A model generated the notes under the pieces. It had not been told where the DNA came from. It did no database searches and was given only the letters and a program-made list of their open reading frames with translations. Shown here one piece after another: positions 27,001-34,780 of a DNA stretch of 64,000 bases. A program made the position numbers and the translations under genes. The stretch covers positions 1,674,001-1,738,000 of the forward strand of contig NZ_FOIB01000001.1 of the NCBI RefSeq assembly GCF_900111765.1. Reading direction: 5' to 3'. Positions within the stretch are counted from its first letter, which is position 1, and each line of letters opens with the position of its first letter. This stretch comes from Myxococcus fulvus (GTDB lineage Bacteria > Myxococcota > Myxococcia > Myxococcales > Myxococcaceae).

Positions 27001-30000
27001 ACATGGAGGCCGCGCTGGGGGAGCTTCGCCAGGCGGTGCGCTTCGAGCCGGGGCACAAGGAGGCGTGGCTCCTGCTCGTGGAGCGGTTGTGGGCGCGTGG
27101 CAACCAGGGCGAGGCGGCCTGGGCGCTGGAGCATGCGGCCACCGCGACGGAGGACGAACTCGAGCGCGAGCAGACGTGGGACCGGTTGGCGCGTTTGTGG
27201 CGCGAGTCGCTCGGCAATGCGGAGCGGGCGCAGGTCTATGCGCGGCGCGCGGAAGGGTTGAGGCTGGCGCGTGAGGAGCGGGAAGCGGCGCTGCCGCCGC
27301 CCGAGCCGCCTCGCAGCGCGACGCCTCGTCGCGAGTCCAGTGGGCCGAGGTCTCCCTTGGCTCCCTCTCCGGCGAAGTCGACGGCGCTCGTGGCGGCGGG
27401 CGGAGACCTGTCCGAGGAGATCACCTCGAGCTCCGACCCCAATGTCCCTGCGGGACCGGGGGGCGTCGAGGCGACGAGCACCGCGCCTCTTCGCGGTGAC
27501 AGGGCGACGGGTCCATCGGCGAGTGGTGTGTCTGGGGCCTCCGCTTCGCGCGCCGAGCCGCATGCGGGCGCACAGGGTCTGCGAGGAGAGAGGTCCGCAC
27601 TTCCCCCGGGGGCGAGCAGCCCGAGTGCCAGGGAGGAGAAGGGCGCACCAGGCAATGTCGCGACGCCGTCGAGTGCGAACAGCCCGGGCCCGCGAGCTGG
27701 GAAGGCCGCGCCGCCCGCCGACGCTTCATCTCCGCGCACGGAGCGGGCTCCTCCGGCCACCAGCGCGCCTCGTACGGAGAAAGCTCCTTCATCCGCGGGT
27801 GCCGCGCCCAGCAACGCGCCTCGTGCGGAGAAGCCCGTTGCGTCCGCGGAAGTCGCGCCCGGCAACGCCTCGGCTCCTCGTGCGGAGAGGGCTCTTCCAC
27901 CCAGCAGTGGTGTGCCCGCCAGCGCGTCTCGTACGGAGAAGGGTTCAGCACCCGGCAATGCATCTCGCCCGGAGAAGCCTGTTCCCTCCGCGGGTGCAGT
28001 ACCCGGCGGAGCGCCTCGCAATGAGAGGTCCGTTCCATCTACAGGCGCCGCGCCCGGCAATGCATCGCGCGCGGAGAAGCCCGCGTCCTCAGCAGGTTCC
28101 GCACCCGGTAATGCATCGCGCGCGGAGAAGCCCGCTGCGTCTACGGGGGCCGTACCCGGCAACGCACCTCGCACGGAGAATCCTGCTGCGTCTACGGGAG
28201 CCGTACCTGGTAACGCATCCCGCGCGGAGAAGCCTGCTGCATCCGCAGGTGCATCAGCCGGCAATGCACCTCGTCCGGAGAAGCCTGCTGCGTCAGTAGA
28301 TGCAGCACCCGGCAACGCAGCTCGTGCGGAGAAGCCTGCTGCGTCCGCAGGCGCAGCACCCGGTAATGCATCTCGCGCGGACAAGCCTGCTGCGTCCGCA
28401 GGTGCAGTACCGGGTAATGCATCTCGCGCGGAAAGGCCTGCTGCGTTCGCGGGTGCAGCAGCCGGCAATGCACCTCGCGCGGAGAAGCCGGCCGCGTCCG
28501 CAGGTGCAGCACCCGGCAACGCACCTCGCACGGAGAAGCCCGCGCCCGCCGTCCTCGACGCGCCCGGCAACGCATCTCGCGGAGAGAACCCCGCGCCCCG
28601 CGCAGTGAAGCCCGCGCCCCCCGGCGCACGCACCGAGAAGCCCTCGCCCCCAGTCCTCGCTCGCGTGGACAAGCCCGCGCACCGTGAGGACAGTCTCGCC
28701 GCGCTCGGTCCGGAGCTGGAGCGTCCCGCTCCCTCGGGCTCCACGGTCGTCTTCGGCGAGAACGCCCCCGCGCCTCGCGCGGACCCACCGCCCCGCGCCC
28801 CCCGAGGCGAGAAGCCGCGTCCTCCGAGCCCCGCGCGTCCCCCGGAGCCCCAGCCGCGAGGTGGCAAGGCCATCGACCTCATGACCGGCGGCGCCATGGA
28901 CCTCGACGCCCCGGCCGTGCCGGAGACACGCATCATCTCCTGGGAAGCCCCGCCGGGCCGCATGGACCCCGTGCGTCGCGTCCACCGCCCCAACCGCCCC
29001 GAGGGCACCGCCGCCGGCCCCGCGCCGGGCCGCACCTTCATCGCGAAGCCCCCCCCGCCCGCCGCCCCGCTCGTCGGCGCCGCCGAGACGCGCGAGAACC
29101 CCATCGTCGTCCCCGTGCCCGCCCCCGCCTCGGACACCGAGCCCGAGGTCTTCCGCCAGCTCCGCGAGCGCCCGCTCGACACCGCCACCTACGAGCAGCT
29201 CGCCGACTTCTTCGACACCCGAGGCGACGCCCCGCGCGCCGTCCTCATGCGCGAAATCGTCGAGGCCCTCGCCGGTCGCGAAACGCCCGCGCCCCGCCTC
29301 CAGCGCCCACCCCTCACCGGCGACGAGCGCGCGGGCCTGCGCCACCCGGGCCTGCGCACCACCTCGGGCGAGCTGCTCGCCTGCGCCGGTATCGCCCTGT
29401 GCCGCCTGTTCCCCGCACAGGGGCGCGCCGCGGACGCCTCCGAGCCCCTGCGCGCCGTCGCCGGTCCCGGCGCGCCCGCCGTCCTCGACGCGCTCCACAC
29501 CTCCGCGCGCATCCTCGCGATGAACCTGCCGGAGCTCGTGCTCGCCGACGACGACGGCCCGCCCTTCACCGCTGTCCACACCGACAAGCCGCGTCTGCTC
29601 GTGGGCCGCGCCGCCATCCGCCAGCCCCTGCCCGCCGCGGAGCTGCGCTTCCACGCCGGCCGCGCCCTCCTGTCCCTCTCCCCGGACCTGCTCGCCCTGC
29701 GCGCGCTCAAGGGCGCCCAGCTCCTGCGCGCCCTCGCCCTGCTCTCCACCGTCCTCAAGGACCCCAAGGACTCCAGCGCCGACGCGCGGCTCGTGCGCGA
29801 CTCGCTGTCCCCGCGCGCCCTGGAGCGCACCCTGGAGCTGCTCGAGCCCGGCACCCGCGACTTCAACGCCTCCGCCCTCGCGGACGCCGCGCGCGACTCC
29901 GCCAACCGCGCGGGCCTGGTGGCCTGCGGCGGCGTGGGCCCCGCCGTCACGGTGATTCGCTCCCGCCGCTCCCAGGACTCGGAGCTGGTGGAGCTGCTGC

Positions 30001-30050
30001 GCTTCGCCGCGTCCGAGCGCTACCTCGCGCTGCGCGACGCCTCGCGCTGA
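24045..30050 (+). CDS. 2001-residue TPR protein with tandem-repeat linker
   Basis: The N-terminal ~160 residues form TPR-like helices (FRAAARWLREGSAARAFEEL). An acidic, Ser/Thr/Ala-rich disordered region runs to about 720. A second TPR block covers about 720-1075 (LYLKRADRAKDPAMRAEAL, then WAWSEVLAENPES). A Pro/Ala/Lys linker at about 1080-1690 contains twelve exact-length 17-residue repeats. The C-terminal domain (about 1690-2001) is compact and predicted helical, ending LLRFAASERYLALRDA, with no catalytic motif that I recognise. There is no signal peptide or membrane segment. Its size and architecture suggest a cytoplasmic scaffold (inference). A TAGACT box lies 9 bases before the ATG. Confidence 0.82.
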   Translation: MGGVRNGKGTGTPEPAAVRQEVPRAGTLAVGSTDDAAEGVARHFRAAARWLREGSAARAFEELATARRTLPMTPRLAAALVRFGRLAGAETVAIGLLEAVPPTESAEVRLAVRRQLARLLRKTGQGTRAVAVLDALTWEFPDERRARRVLEALRAKSTKPAAAPVGSVLEKLPTKKSGAQGVSIWEEDEVDYHAATVVDTSGVAPKVTPVAPPRSLTMELSRVEFQVEGPPLGLETSVAPTTVETGAARLPDVEPRGSTSSSVGDGSVPWDVTPMDSEAHARVSAEVEGGSREGTERERASEGEDATTRELTDVAATPLATTEPSVSRTDALALPLGDEAREELSASVEVSATSEPGSATQDRQVDAAPGDSASATSLVGGVTAADGMDTPLGDASTGASATTADSADAAPRNTTAADEVRADAADSSVAGSERTDASSGGLSGATVASGQDVGRAVTPVDDSSSAVSTVGTEANTRRASDTSGDVPRASSSDGREVVAGGADVPASGSSSAAPAAPRTSPSAENPTELLRERGSHGASGSRSLDPNAPAVIGGDWSQDDSSTDAAEGAARPLLEVPPSETDLPAKTLVEMPAVRLGDLSVPWNDAPSERALLPRSLAPGRPTPSKGSPAVSAPPVLQPVGTESSSRSAGPTRIEDAPRSETTEVPLADLLAALGRASAGGESAGRAAPAPVGNSGPTAPPRSGRPGSGEHVHGEDTEEWAHSQKLEAQFIARRAWKELAQLYLKRADRAKDPAMRAEALTRLAEVMETELQDPAGAARMYGEIVELTGDRVALREQVRLLASRDDASLVRRALDEAIQRARTGRARATALLTRGERWLHMGELQKARADFEAAEALVPGMVPALAGLLLCVEGEERLSLASRLRTVLAGLQRRTPDRAEALRVLARTAEEQLLDSQLAQWAWSEVLAENPESEQARERLLWLARELGDSASLGQLLRAQIARESRGPAARQARLELVATLEAAGDMEAALGELRQAVRFEPGHKEAWLLLVERLWARGNQGEAAWALEHAATATEDELEREQTWDRLARLWRESLGNAERAQVYARRAEGLRLAREEREAALPPPEPPRSATPRRESSGPRSPLAPSPAKSTALVAAGGDLSEEITSSSDPNVPAGPGGVEATSTAPLRGDRATGPSASGVSGASASRAEPHAGAQGLRGERSALPPGASSPSAREEKGAPGNVATPSSANSPGPRAGKAAPPADASSPRTERAPPATSAPRTEKAPSSAGAAPSNAPRAEKPVASAEVAPGNASAPRAERALPPSSGVPASASRTEKGSAPGNASRPEKPVPSAGAVPGGAPRNERSVPSTGAAPGNASRAEKPASSAGSAPGNASRAEKPAASTGAVPGNAPRTENPAASTGAVPGNASRAEKPAASAGASAGNAPRPEKPAASVDAAPGNAARAEKPAASAGAAPGNASRADKPAASAGAVPGNASRAERPAAFAGAAAGNAPRAEKPAASAGAAPGNAPRTEKPAPAVLDAPGNASRGENPAPRAVKPAPPGARTEKPSPPVLARVDKPAHREDSLAALGPELERPAPSGSTVVFGENAPAPRADPPPRAPRGEKPRPPSPARPPEPQPRGGKAIDLMTGGAMDLDAPAVPETRIISWEAPPGRMDPVRRVHRPNRPEGTAAGPAPGRTFIAKPPPPAAPLVGAAETRENPIVVPVPAPASDTEPEVFRQLRERPLDTATYEQLADFFDTRGDAPRAVLMREIVEALAGRETPAPRLQRPPLTGDERAGLRHPGLRTTSGELLACAGIALCRLFPAQGRAADASEPLRAVAGPGAPAVLDALHTSARILAMNLPELVLADDDGPPFTAVHTDKPRLLVGRAAIRQPLPAAELRFHAGRALLSLSPDLLALRALKGAQLLRALALLSTVLKDPKDSSADARLVRDSLSPRALERTLELLEPGTRDFNASALADAARDSANRAGLVACGGVGPAVTVIRSRRSQDSELVELLRFAASERYLALRDASR
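27963..28574 (+). repeat. 51-bp coding minisatellite, 12 units
   Basis: Twelve consecutive 51-bp units (612 bases exactly) inside the TPR protein, each encoding a 17-residue motif of the type SRAEKPAASAGAAPGNA. Differences among units are mostly in the second half (AGAV, STGA, SVDA). Degenerate units of similar length extend upstream to about 27780 and one downstream. Because the period is a multiple of three, copy-number change would preserve the frame and only alter linker length. Confidence 0.9.
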
Positions 30051-30054
30051 AGCC

Positions 30055-30906
30055 TCAGTTCACCTGCAGGCGGATGGTGAGCGCCAGCATCCGGCTCTTC
30101 TCCCCACCCAGCTCGTGCCGGTACGCGATGTCCAGCCCGCCGCCCTGCTCGGTCATGAAGCCCAGGCCCGTGCTCAGCCGCGACGTGCGCGTGAAGCCGT
30201 CATACGAATAGCCGGCACGAATCGGCACCTGCATCCCCATCAGGTACTCCAACCCGCCCGCGTACGTGAGCGTCGTCTTGTCGTCCGTCTCGAAGTCCGC
30301 GCGCACGTCACCGGCCAGCGTCAACATCCCCGACATGATGCCGATGTGGCCCGTGTAGTAGCGCGACAGCTCCACGTTGTCGGTGTTGATGAGGTTGTGC
30401 CCCGACACGCCGGCCACGAACGACTGCGACAGCCGCATCAGCACGCCCGTGTCCACTGTCACCGAGTTGGCATATCGCCCCATGCCGCTCATGCGCAGGT
30501 AGCGCGCCACGCCACCAATCAGGATGCCCGGGGTCAGCGGGAACCCCACGCCCAGCGAGCTCAGATGCGCGCTGGTGCGAGCGCCGCCCCGGCCCAGGCT
30601 GACCCAGTGGTAGTCCACCCCCATGGCCAGCTTGCTGGTGGCCCCGTCGATGACGGAGATGCCGAGCATGCCCTCCTTGAGCGCCGTGTCCCACGCGCCC
30701 GTGCCCTCGAAGCGGTAGGCCGGAAACAGCGCCATGGCGGCGGGGTTGCCCAACACCGCCTCCGTGCCCAACCCCAAGGCCCGGTACGCGCCCCCCATGC
30801 CATAGGCGCGCGCGCTCATGATGTCCCTCAGGTCCTCGGAGGGCTGGGCGGAAGCGGCGGTGGAGACACACACGGCCCACAACAGGACGACGGAACGGAG
30901 CGACAT
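30055..30906 (-). CDS. PorV/UPF0164-like outer-membrane beta-barrel
   Basis: 283 residues. Signal peptide MSLRSVVLLWAVCVSTAASA. The mature N-terminus MSARAYGMGGAYRALGLGT followed by LGNPAAMAL is the hallmark of PorV/PorQ/UPF0164 barrels, followed by regularly alternating beta-strands and a terminal strand LALTIRLQVN. Such proteins sit in the outer membrane, and some serve as export or motility-related shuttles. The role here is unknown. It is divergent from galU. A TAGGAT box lies 9 bases before the start. Confidence 0.8.
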   Translation of the reverse strand: MSLRSVVLLWAVCVSTAASAQPSEDLRDIMSARAYGMGGAYRALGLGTEAVLGNPAAMALFPAYRFEGTGAWDTALKEGMLGISVIDGATSKLAMGVDYHWVSLGRGGARTSAHLSSLGVGFPLTPGILIGGVARYLRMSGMGRYANSVTVDTGVLMRLSQSFVAGVSGHNLINTDNVELSRYYTGHIGIMSGMLTLAGDVRADFETDDKTTLTYAGGLEYLMGMQVPIRAGYSYDGFTRTSRLSTGLGFMTEQGGGLDIAYRHELGGEKSRMLALTIRLQVN

Positions 30907-30915
30907 GGGATGGCC

Positions 30916-30921
30916 ATCCTA
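30916..30921 (-). promoter_or_regulatory. Putative -10 element, leaderless start of barrel gene
   Basis: Minus-strand TAGGAT ends 9 bases before the start codon at 30906; no Shine-Dalgarno. Confidence 0.35.
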
Positions 30922-30927
30922 ACCAGC

Positions 30928-30956
30928 TTGATGGGGGGGAAGGGCGCCAATAGATT
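30928..30956 (+). promoter_or_regulatory. Sigma-70-like promoter of galU, leaderless
   Basis: TTGATG (30928-30933), 17-base spacer, TAGATT (30951-30956). The -10 ends 10 bases before the galU ATG at 30967, and no ribosome-binding site lies between them. Confidence 0.55.
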
Positions 30957-30966
30957 CGCTGCCCTC

Positions 30967-31869
30967 ATGTCCGCCAACACACCGAAGGCAGAGTCCCTCA
31001 TCCGCAAGTGTGTCATCCCGGCAGCCGGGCTGGGCACGCGTTTCCTGCCGGCCACCAAGTCGGTGCCCAAGGAGATGCTCCCCATCGTCGACACGCCCAC
31101 CCTCCAGTACATCGTGGAGGAGGCCGTGTCCGCCGGCATCGAGGATGTCGTCCTCATCAATGGCCGAGGCAAGGGCGCCATCGAGGACCACTTCGACATC
31201 GGCTTCGAGCTGGAGACCACCCTGCGCGCCCGCGGCAAGACGGCGGACGCCGACAAGCTGCGCGCCATCGCGGAGCTGGTGCGCGTGGTCAGCATCCGCC
31301 AGAAGGAGCCCAAGGGCCTGGGCCACGCGGTGCTCTGCGCCAAGAGCGCCATCGGCGATGAGCCCTTCGGCGTCCTCCTGGGCGACGACATGATTGACGC
31401 CGAGGAGCCGGGCATCCGCCAGCTCGCCCGCGTGTTCCGCAAGTACAACCAGGCCGTCATCGCGCTGATGGAAGTGCCCGACGACGAGACGCACATGTAC
31501 GGCATCGCCGCGGGCACCGACCTGGGCGACGGCGTCATCCGCATCGACCGCGTGGTGGAGAAGCCCAAGAAGGGCACCGCCCCCTCCAACCTCGCCGTCA
31601 TCGGCCGCTATGTCCTGCCGCCGGAGATCTTCCCCATCCTGGAGAAGCAGACTCCCGGGGTCGGCGGGGAAATCCAGCTCACCGACGGACTCGCCACGCT
31701 GCAGCAGTCGCACGGTCTCTTGGGCTACAAATTCAAGGGTCAGCGCTATGACGCGGGCGACAAGGTGGGGTACCTCAAGGCGAACATCGCCTACGCGCTC
31801 AAGCGCCCCGAGCTCCGGGGCGGGCTGCTCGAGTACATGCGTGAGGTCGTGAAGACGGAGAAGCCGTGA
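30967..31869 (+). CDS. galU: UTP-glucose-1-phosphate uridylyltransferase
   Basis: 300 residues. It makes UDP-glucose from UTP and glucose-1-phosphate for polysaccharide and LPS synthesis. IPAAGLGTRFLPATKSVPKE is the nucleotide-binding signature; VEEAVSAGIEDV, LLGDDMID and VEKPKKGTAPSNLAVIGRY are all GalU-typical, and the catalytic Lys of the PKE segment is present. The start is ATG 30967, set by the promoter geometry; a longer frame opening upstream overlaps the divergent barrel promoter. It overlaps the following gene by four bases, so the two are co-transcribed. Confidence 0.95.
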   Translation: MSANTPKAESLIRKCVIPAAGLGTRFLPATKSVPKEMLPIVDTPTLQYIVEEAVSAGIEDVVLINGRGKGAIEDHFDIGFELETTLRARGKTADADKLRAIAELVRVVSIRQKEPKGLGHAVLCAKSAIGDEPFGVLLGDDMIDAEEPGIRQLARVFRKYNQAVIALMEVPDDETHMYGIAAGTDLGDGVIRIDRVVEKPKKGTAPSNLAVIGRYVLPPEIFPILEKQTPGVGGEIQLTDGLATLQQSHGLLGYKFKGQRYDAGDKVGYLKANIAYALKRPELRGGLLEYMREVVKTEKP

Positions 31870-32621
31870 AGCGCATCGTCGCACTCGTCGCAGTCCTGCT
31901 GTCCTTCACCGCTTTCGCCTACGTGCTGCCCGGGGGCTCCATCCTCCGGCGCATGGTGACCGAGCGCGACGAACTCAAGCTGTCCGGGCTGCGCGTGGAG
32001 GGCTCCTTGACCTTCCATGGTCCCGCGGTGAAGGAGGCCGGCTCCGCGCTGGGCGCGGCGACGGACCGTCCCGACGTGCAGGGGGACGGCGTGCTGTACC
32101 TGCGCATGCCGGGGCGCTGCCGCTTCGAGGCGTCCGTGCCGGACGGCAACTCGCGCTCCACCGTGGTGCAGGTGGCGGGGCGTCGCCGGCTGGAGGGCAA
32201 CGAGATTGCGTCCCTGTCGGTGCTCGTCGCGCAGGTGTGCCCGCTGTTCGCCGCGGGCGGCGGCCCGGTGCAGCAGCTCAAGGAGTCGGTGCAGCAGTAC
32301 CTGCAGGGGCTGGGCGTCGACACGACGCGCACGGGCCTGGCGCGCTTCAGCGGCGAAGTGACGTACGTGCTCGGCGAGCAGGGCGAGAACCGTCCCCAGT
32401 TCTGGGTGTACAAGGACTCGTTCCGCCCCGCGCGGCTGCGCTACACGGACGCGGCGAAGGTGGCGTGGGACGTGCGCTTCCTCGACTACAACTCGCCCGC
32501 GGTGGGTGAGGCCATGCCGCGCACCATCGAGGTGTGGCGTGGAGACCAGCGCGCCGTGCGCTTCACCGCGTTGAAGGGCGACACCCGGGCCACCGTGCCC
32601 GACAAGCTCTTCACGCCCTGA
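31866..32621 (+). CDS. Secreted protein of unknown function, LolA-like
   Basis: 251 residues. The signal peptide MKRIVALVAVLLSFTAFA is followed by a beta-rich protein with a long mid-region helix (QQLKESVQQYLQGLG). The strand pattern, with PQFWVYKDSFRPARLRY and a terminal VRFTALKGDTRATVPDKLF, is reminiscent of the LolA/LolB-like lipoprotein-carrier fold, but no diagnostic motif confirms it. Its start codon overlaps the galU stop (ATGA), so an envelope role linked to galU expression is likely. Moderate confidence as a gene, low as to function. Confidence 0.7.
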   Translation: MKRIVALVAVLLSFTAFAYVLPGGSILRRMVTERDELKLSGLRVEGSLTFHGPAVKEAGSALGAATDRPDVQGDGVLYLRMPGRCRFEASVPDGNSRSTVVQVAGRRRLEGNEIASLSVLVAQVCPLFAAGGGPVQQLKESVQQYLQGLGVDTTRTGLARFSGEVTYVLGEQGENRPQFWVYKDSFRPARLRYTDAAKVAWDVRFLDYNSPAVGEAMPRTIEVWRGDQRAVRFTALKGDTRATVPDKLFTP

Positions 32622-32894
32622 ACCCGGCGTCGTGATGCTCGAAGGGCCTCGCCCGAGACGGGAGGCCTGCCGCACCGGACGTGGGCGGCACCACCGCGTC
32701 GCTCGGCGGGTGGGCCGCGGCTTCGGCGGCTGCTTCACCCGCTTCGCACCGCGTGCCGGACTTCGCGGTGAACCTCCTCTCGAGACGGGACGCGTCGGGA
32801 CATTCCCGGCCCTCGCTCCTCGACGAGGCCATGTGGCTCATTGCGTCAGGAGCAAGGCACGGTCATTGCTGTGTTTCAGGGGCAGGAGGCTGCC

Positions 32895-33644
32895 ATGAGA
32901 CCACTCCGCCGCACCTGCTTCGCGCTGGGAATCTCATTCGTCGTCAGCGGCTGTGCCACCACGCTGTACAAACCCAATCAAGTCAGCGCGCCGCTCTTGA
33001 GGGAAGAGGGGGAGCTGAAAGGGACGCTCGGCAACAACAACCTCCAGGTGGCCTGGTCCCCGCGCGCGGGCGTGGGCTTGCTGGCCCAGGGCTATTACGA
33101 GCGGTACGCGGAAGGGGAGCGCCGCGCGAGCGGCGTGCTCGGTGAAGTGGGCGGCGGCCTCTACGGCACCTTCCTGGGCAACGCCGTGTGGGAAGCCTAC
33201 GGCGGTCTGGGCTATGGCCAGTCCACCGCGAGCGACCGGGTGGACGCGAACAGCGCCCCGCCCCGCGACGTCGGCTTCACGGCCCGCGCCGTGCGCGCCT
33301 TCATCCAACCGAACCTGGGCTACGTCACGCCCTACTTCGAGCTCGCGGGCTCGGTGCGCATGTCCGCGCTGAAGTACGTCTCGCTCGACGCGAACGGCTA
33401 CACCGCGGAGGAGCGCACGCGCGAGTTCCTCGTGGCCGACGACGTGACGGGACCCGTGTGGCTCTTCGCCGAGCCCGCCCTGACGGTGAAGGGCGGCTAC
33501 AAGTGGGTGAAGCTCTACGCCCAGCGCACGTGGGCGCTGAAGCTGGGCGGCGAGCCGCTTCCGCATGAGCGGGACAGCACGGTGGTGGGGCTCAGCGTGA
33601 ACGTGGCCCATTGGTACGACGACTTCCAGTGGGGCTCCCGCTGA
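32895..33644 (+). CDS. Outer-membrane lipoprotein, beta-barrel-like
   Basis: 249 residues from ATG 32895, preceded by CAGGAGG. The lipobox is FVVSGC after a 20-residue signal sequence. The mature protein has repeated amphipathic strands with aromatic girdle residues (VGLLAQGYYERYA, WEAYGGLGYGQS, VWLFAEPALTVKGGY), suggesting a barrel or jelly-roll surface protein. No enzymatic motif. The 273 bases upstream hold no other gene that I can support, so it probably has its own promoter. A strong hairpin follows it. Confidence 0.7.
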   Translation: MRPLRRTCFALGISFVVSGCATTLYKPNQVSAPLLREEGELKGTLGNNNLQVAWSPRAGVGLLAQGYYERYAEGERRASGVLGEVGGGLYGTFLGNAVWEAYGGLGYGQSTASDRVDANSAPPRDVGFTARAVRAFIQPNLGYVTPYFELAGSVRMSALKYVSLDANGYTAEERTREFLVADDVTGPVWLFAEPALTVKGGYKWVKLYAQRTWALKLGGEPLPHERDSTVVGLSVNVAHWYDDFQWGSR

Positions 33645-33649
33645 GCAGG

Positions 33650-33682
33650 AGCCCCGCGGCGCCACGGGGGCACCGCGGGGCT
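33650..33682 (+). terminator. Strong hairpin terminator
   Basis: Perfect 10-bp arms AGCCCCGCGG and CCGCGGGGCT, six bases after the stop codon of the lipoprotein gene. Confidence 0.7.
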
Positions 33683-33830
33683 TGCTGTCCCTCCCAGGGA
33701 TGACGCGTCACTGCGCGGCGCGAGGGCGGGGCCGGGTGTTGCTCCCGACTCGCTTGCGACGTCCGGTGGCGCGTTGAAGAGTTGCGCCCGTCCGGTCGCA
33801 GTCCGCCGGCCCACCGACGGAGGAACGCAC

Positions 33831-34460
33831 ATGAAGGTCTATGGCCATCCGCTGAGCACCTGTACTCGCACGGTCCTCGCCACGCTGGCGGAGAAGGGGC
33901 ATGAGGCGGAGCTCGTGCTCGTCGACCTGACGAAGGGCGAGCACAAGTCGCCGGCGCATTTCGCGCGGCATCCGTTCGGCGTCATCCCGTCGTTCGAGGA
34001 CGATGACGGCTTCGTGCTCTACGAGTCGCGCGCCATCATCCGCTACCTGGACCGTCAGCTGTCGGGCCCGTCGCTCACGCCCGCGGCGCCGAAGGCCTAC
34101 GGGTTGATGGAGCAGTACCTCAGCGTGGAGCAGTGCTACTTCTCGCCCGCGGCCTTCAAGGTGTCGTGGGAGCGGCTCTTCAAGCCGCACATGGGCGGCG
34201 GCCCGGTGGACGAGGCCCGCGTGGTGGAGGGGCGTCAGGGCGTGGCGAAGGTGTTCGCCATCCTCGACCCGGTGCTGGCGAAGCAGCCGTTCCTCGCGGG
34301 TGACAGCTTCTCGCTCGCGGAGGTGGCGTGGCTGCCGCATCTGACGTTCTTCCTCACCTTCGACGAGGAGAAGGCCCTGCTGGCCGAGCACAAGCACGTG
34401 GCCGCATGGTGGGAGCGCATCAGTGGCCGCCCCGCGTGGCGCAAGGTGACCGGCGCGTAG
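33831..34460 (+). CDS. Glutathione S-transferase family protein
   Basis: 209 residues from ATG 33831, with GGAGG seven bases upstream. The thioredoxin-like N-domain starts KVYGHPLSTCTRTVLATLAE, with a Ser/Thr-Cys catalytic region of the phi/theta type, then the cis-Pro in PFGVIPSFED and the ESRAIIRYLD glutathione-binding segment. The C-terminal helical domain contains AGDSFSLAEVAWLPHL and ends WWERISGRPAWRKV. The bases encoding its last residues resemble the 70-bp repeat units that follow immediately. Confidence 0.9.
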   Translation: MKVYGHPLSTCTRTVLATLAEKGHEAELVLVDLTKGEHKSPAHFARHPFGVIPSFEDDDGFVLYESRAIIRYLDRQLSGPSLTPAAPKAYGLMEQYLSVEQCYFSPAAFKVSWERLFKPHMGGGPVDEARVVEGRQGVAKVFAILDPVLAKQPFLAGDSFSLAEVAWLPHLTFFLTFDEEKALLAEHKHVAAWWERISGRPAWRKVTGA

Positions 34461-34766
34461 CGAGCGGCCTCGGTGGGCGTGCTCGCACGTGAGCGCGGCC
34501 CCGTGTGCCTCGCGCGGTGAGGTGCCGCGCGCGGCTCTGCATCGATCTCCACCACCGTGGACGGATGCGCGTCGCGCCAGGTGCCTCGCGCGTGGTGGTG
34601 GGGCGTTGGCGGGAGACCGCCACCTCGTGGACGGATGCGCGTCGCGCCAGGTGCCTCGCGCGTGGTGGTGGGGCGTTGGCGGGAGACCGCCACCTCGCGC
34701 GGGCGAGGTCCCACGCTCGACACGAGCATCGTGCTGGGCGTGGTGTTGATGGGAGACCACGACCTC
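34461..34766. repeat. 70-bp tandem repeat array after GST
   Basis: Units 34557-34626 and 34627-34696 are identical 70-base copies. A degenerate third copy of exactly 70 bases follows (34697-34766, ending GGGAGACCACGACCTC versus GGGAGACCGCCACCTC). A degenerate copy precedes them from about 34480, sharing GTGCCTCGCGCG. Within each perfect unit, 25 bases (34571-34595 and 34641-34665) match the last 25 bases of the GST gene at 19 positions. The rest of the gap to the GNAT stop codon holds no gene. Confidence 0.85.
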
Positions 34767-34780
34767 TCGGGTTCAGCCTG

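Noticed and set aside
27236-29188. A 650-codon minus-strand frame with regular GAL/ADAAGFS repeats
   Set aside because: The regularity is the mirror image of the 51-bp coding minisatellite of the TPR gene, not an independent repeat protein.
34461-34766. Repeat-containing small protein genes in the 70-bp array
   Set aside because: Frames here are short, differ between strands, and 70 is not a multiple of three, so any repeat peptide would change frame with each unit.
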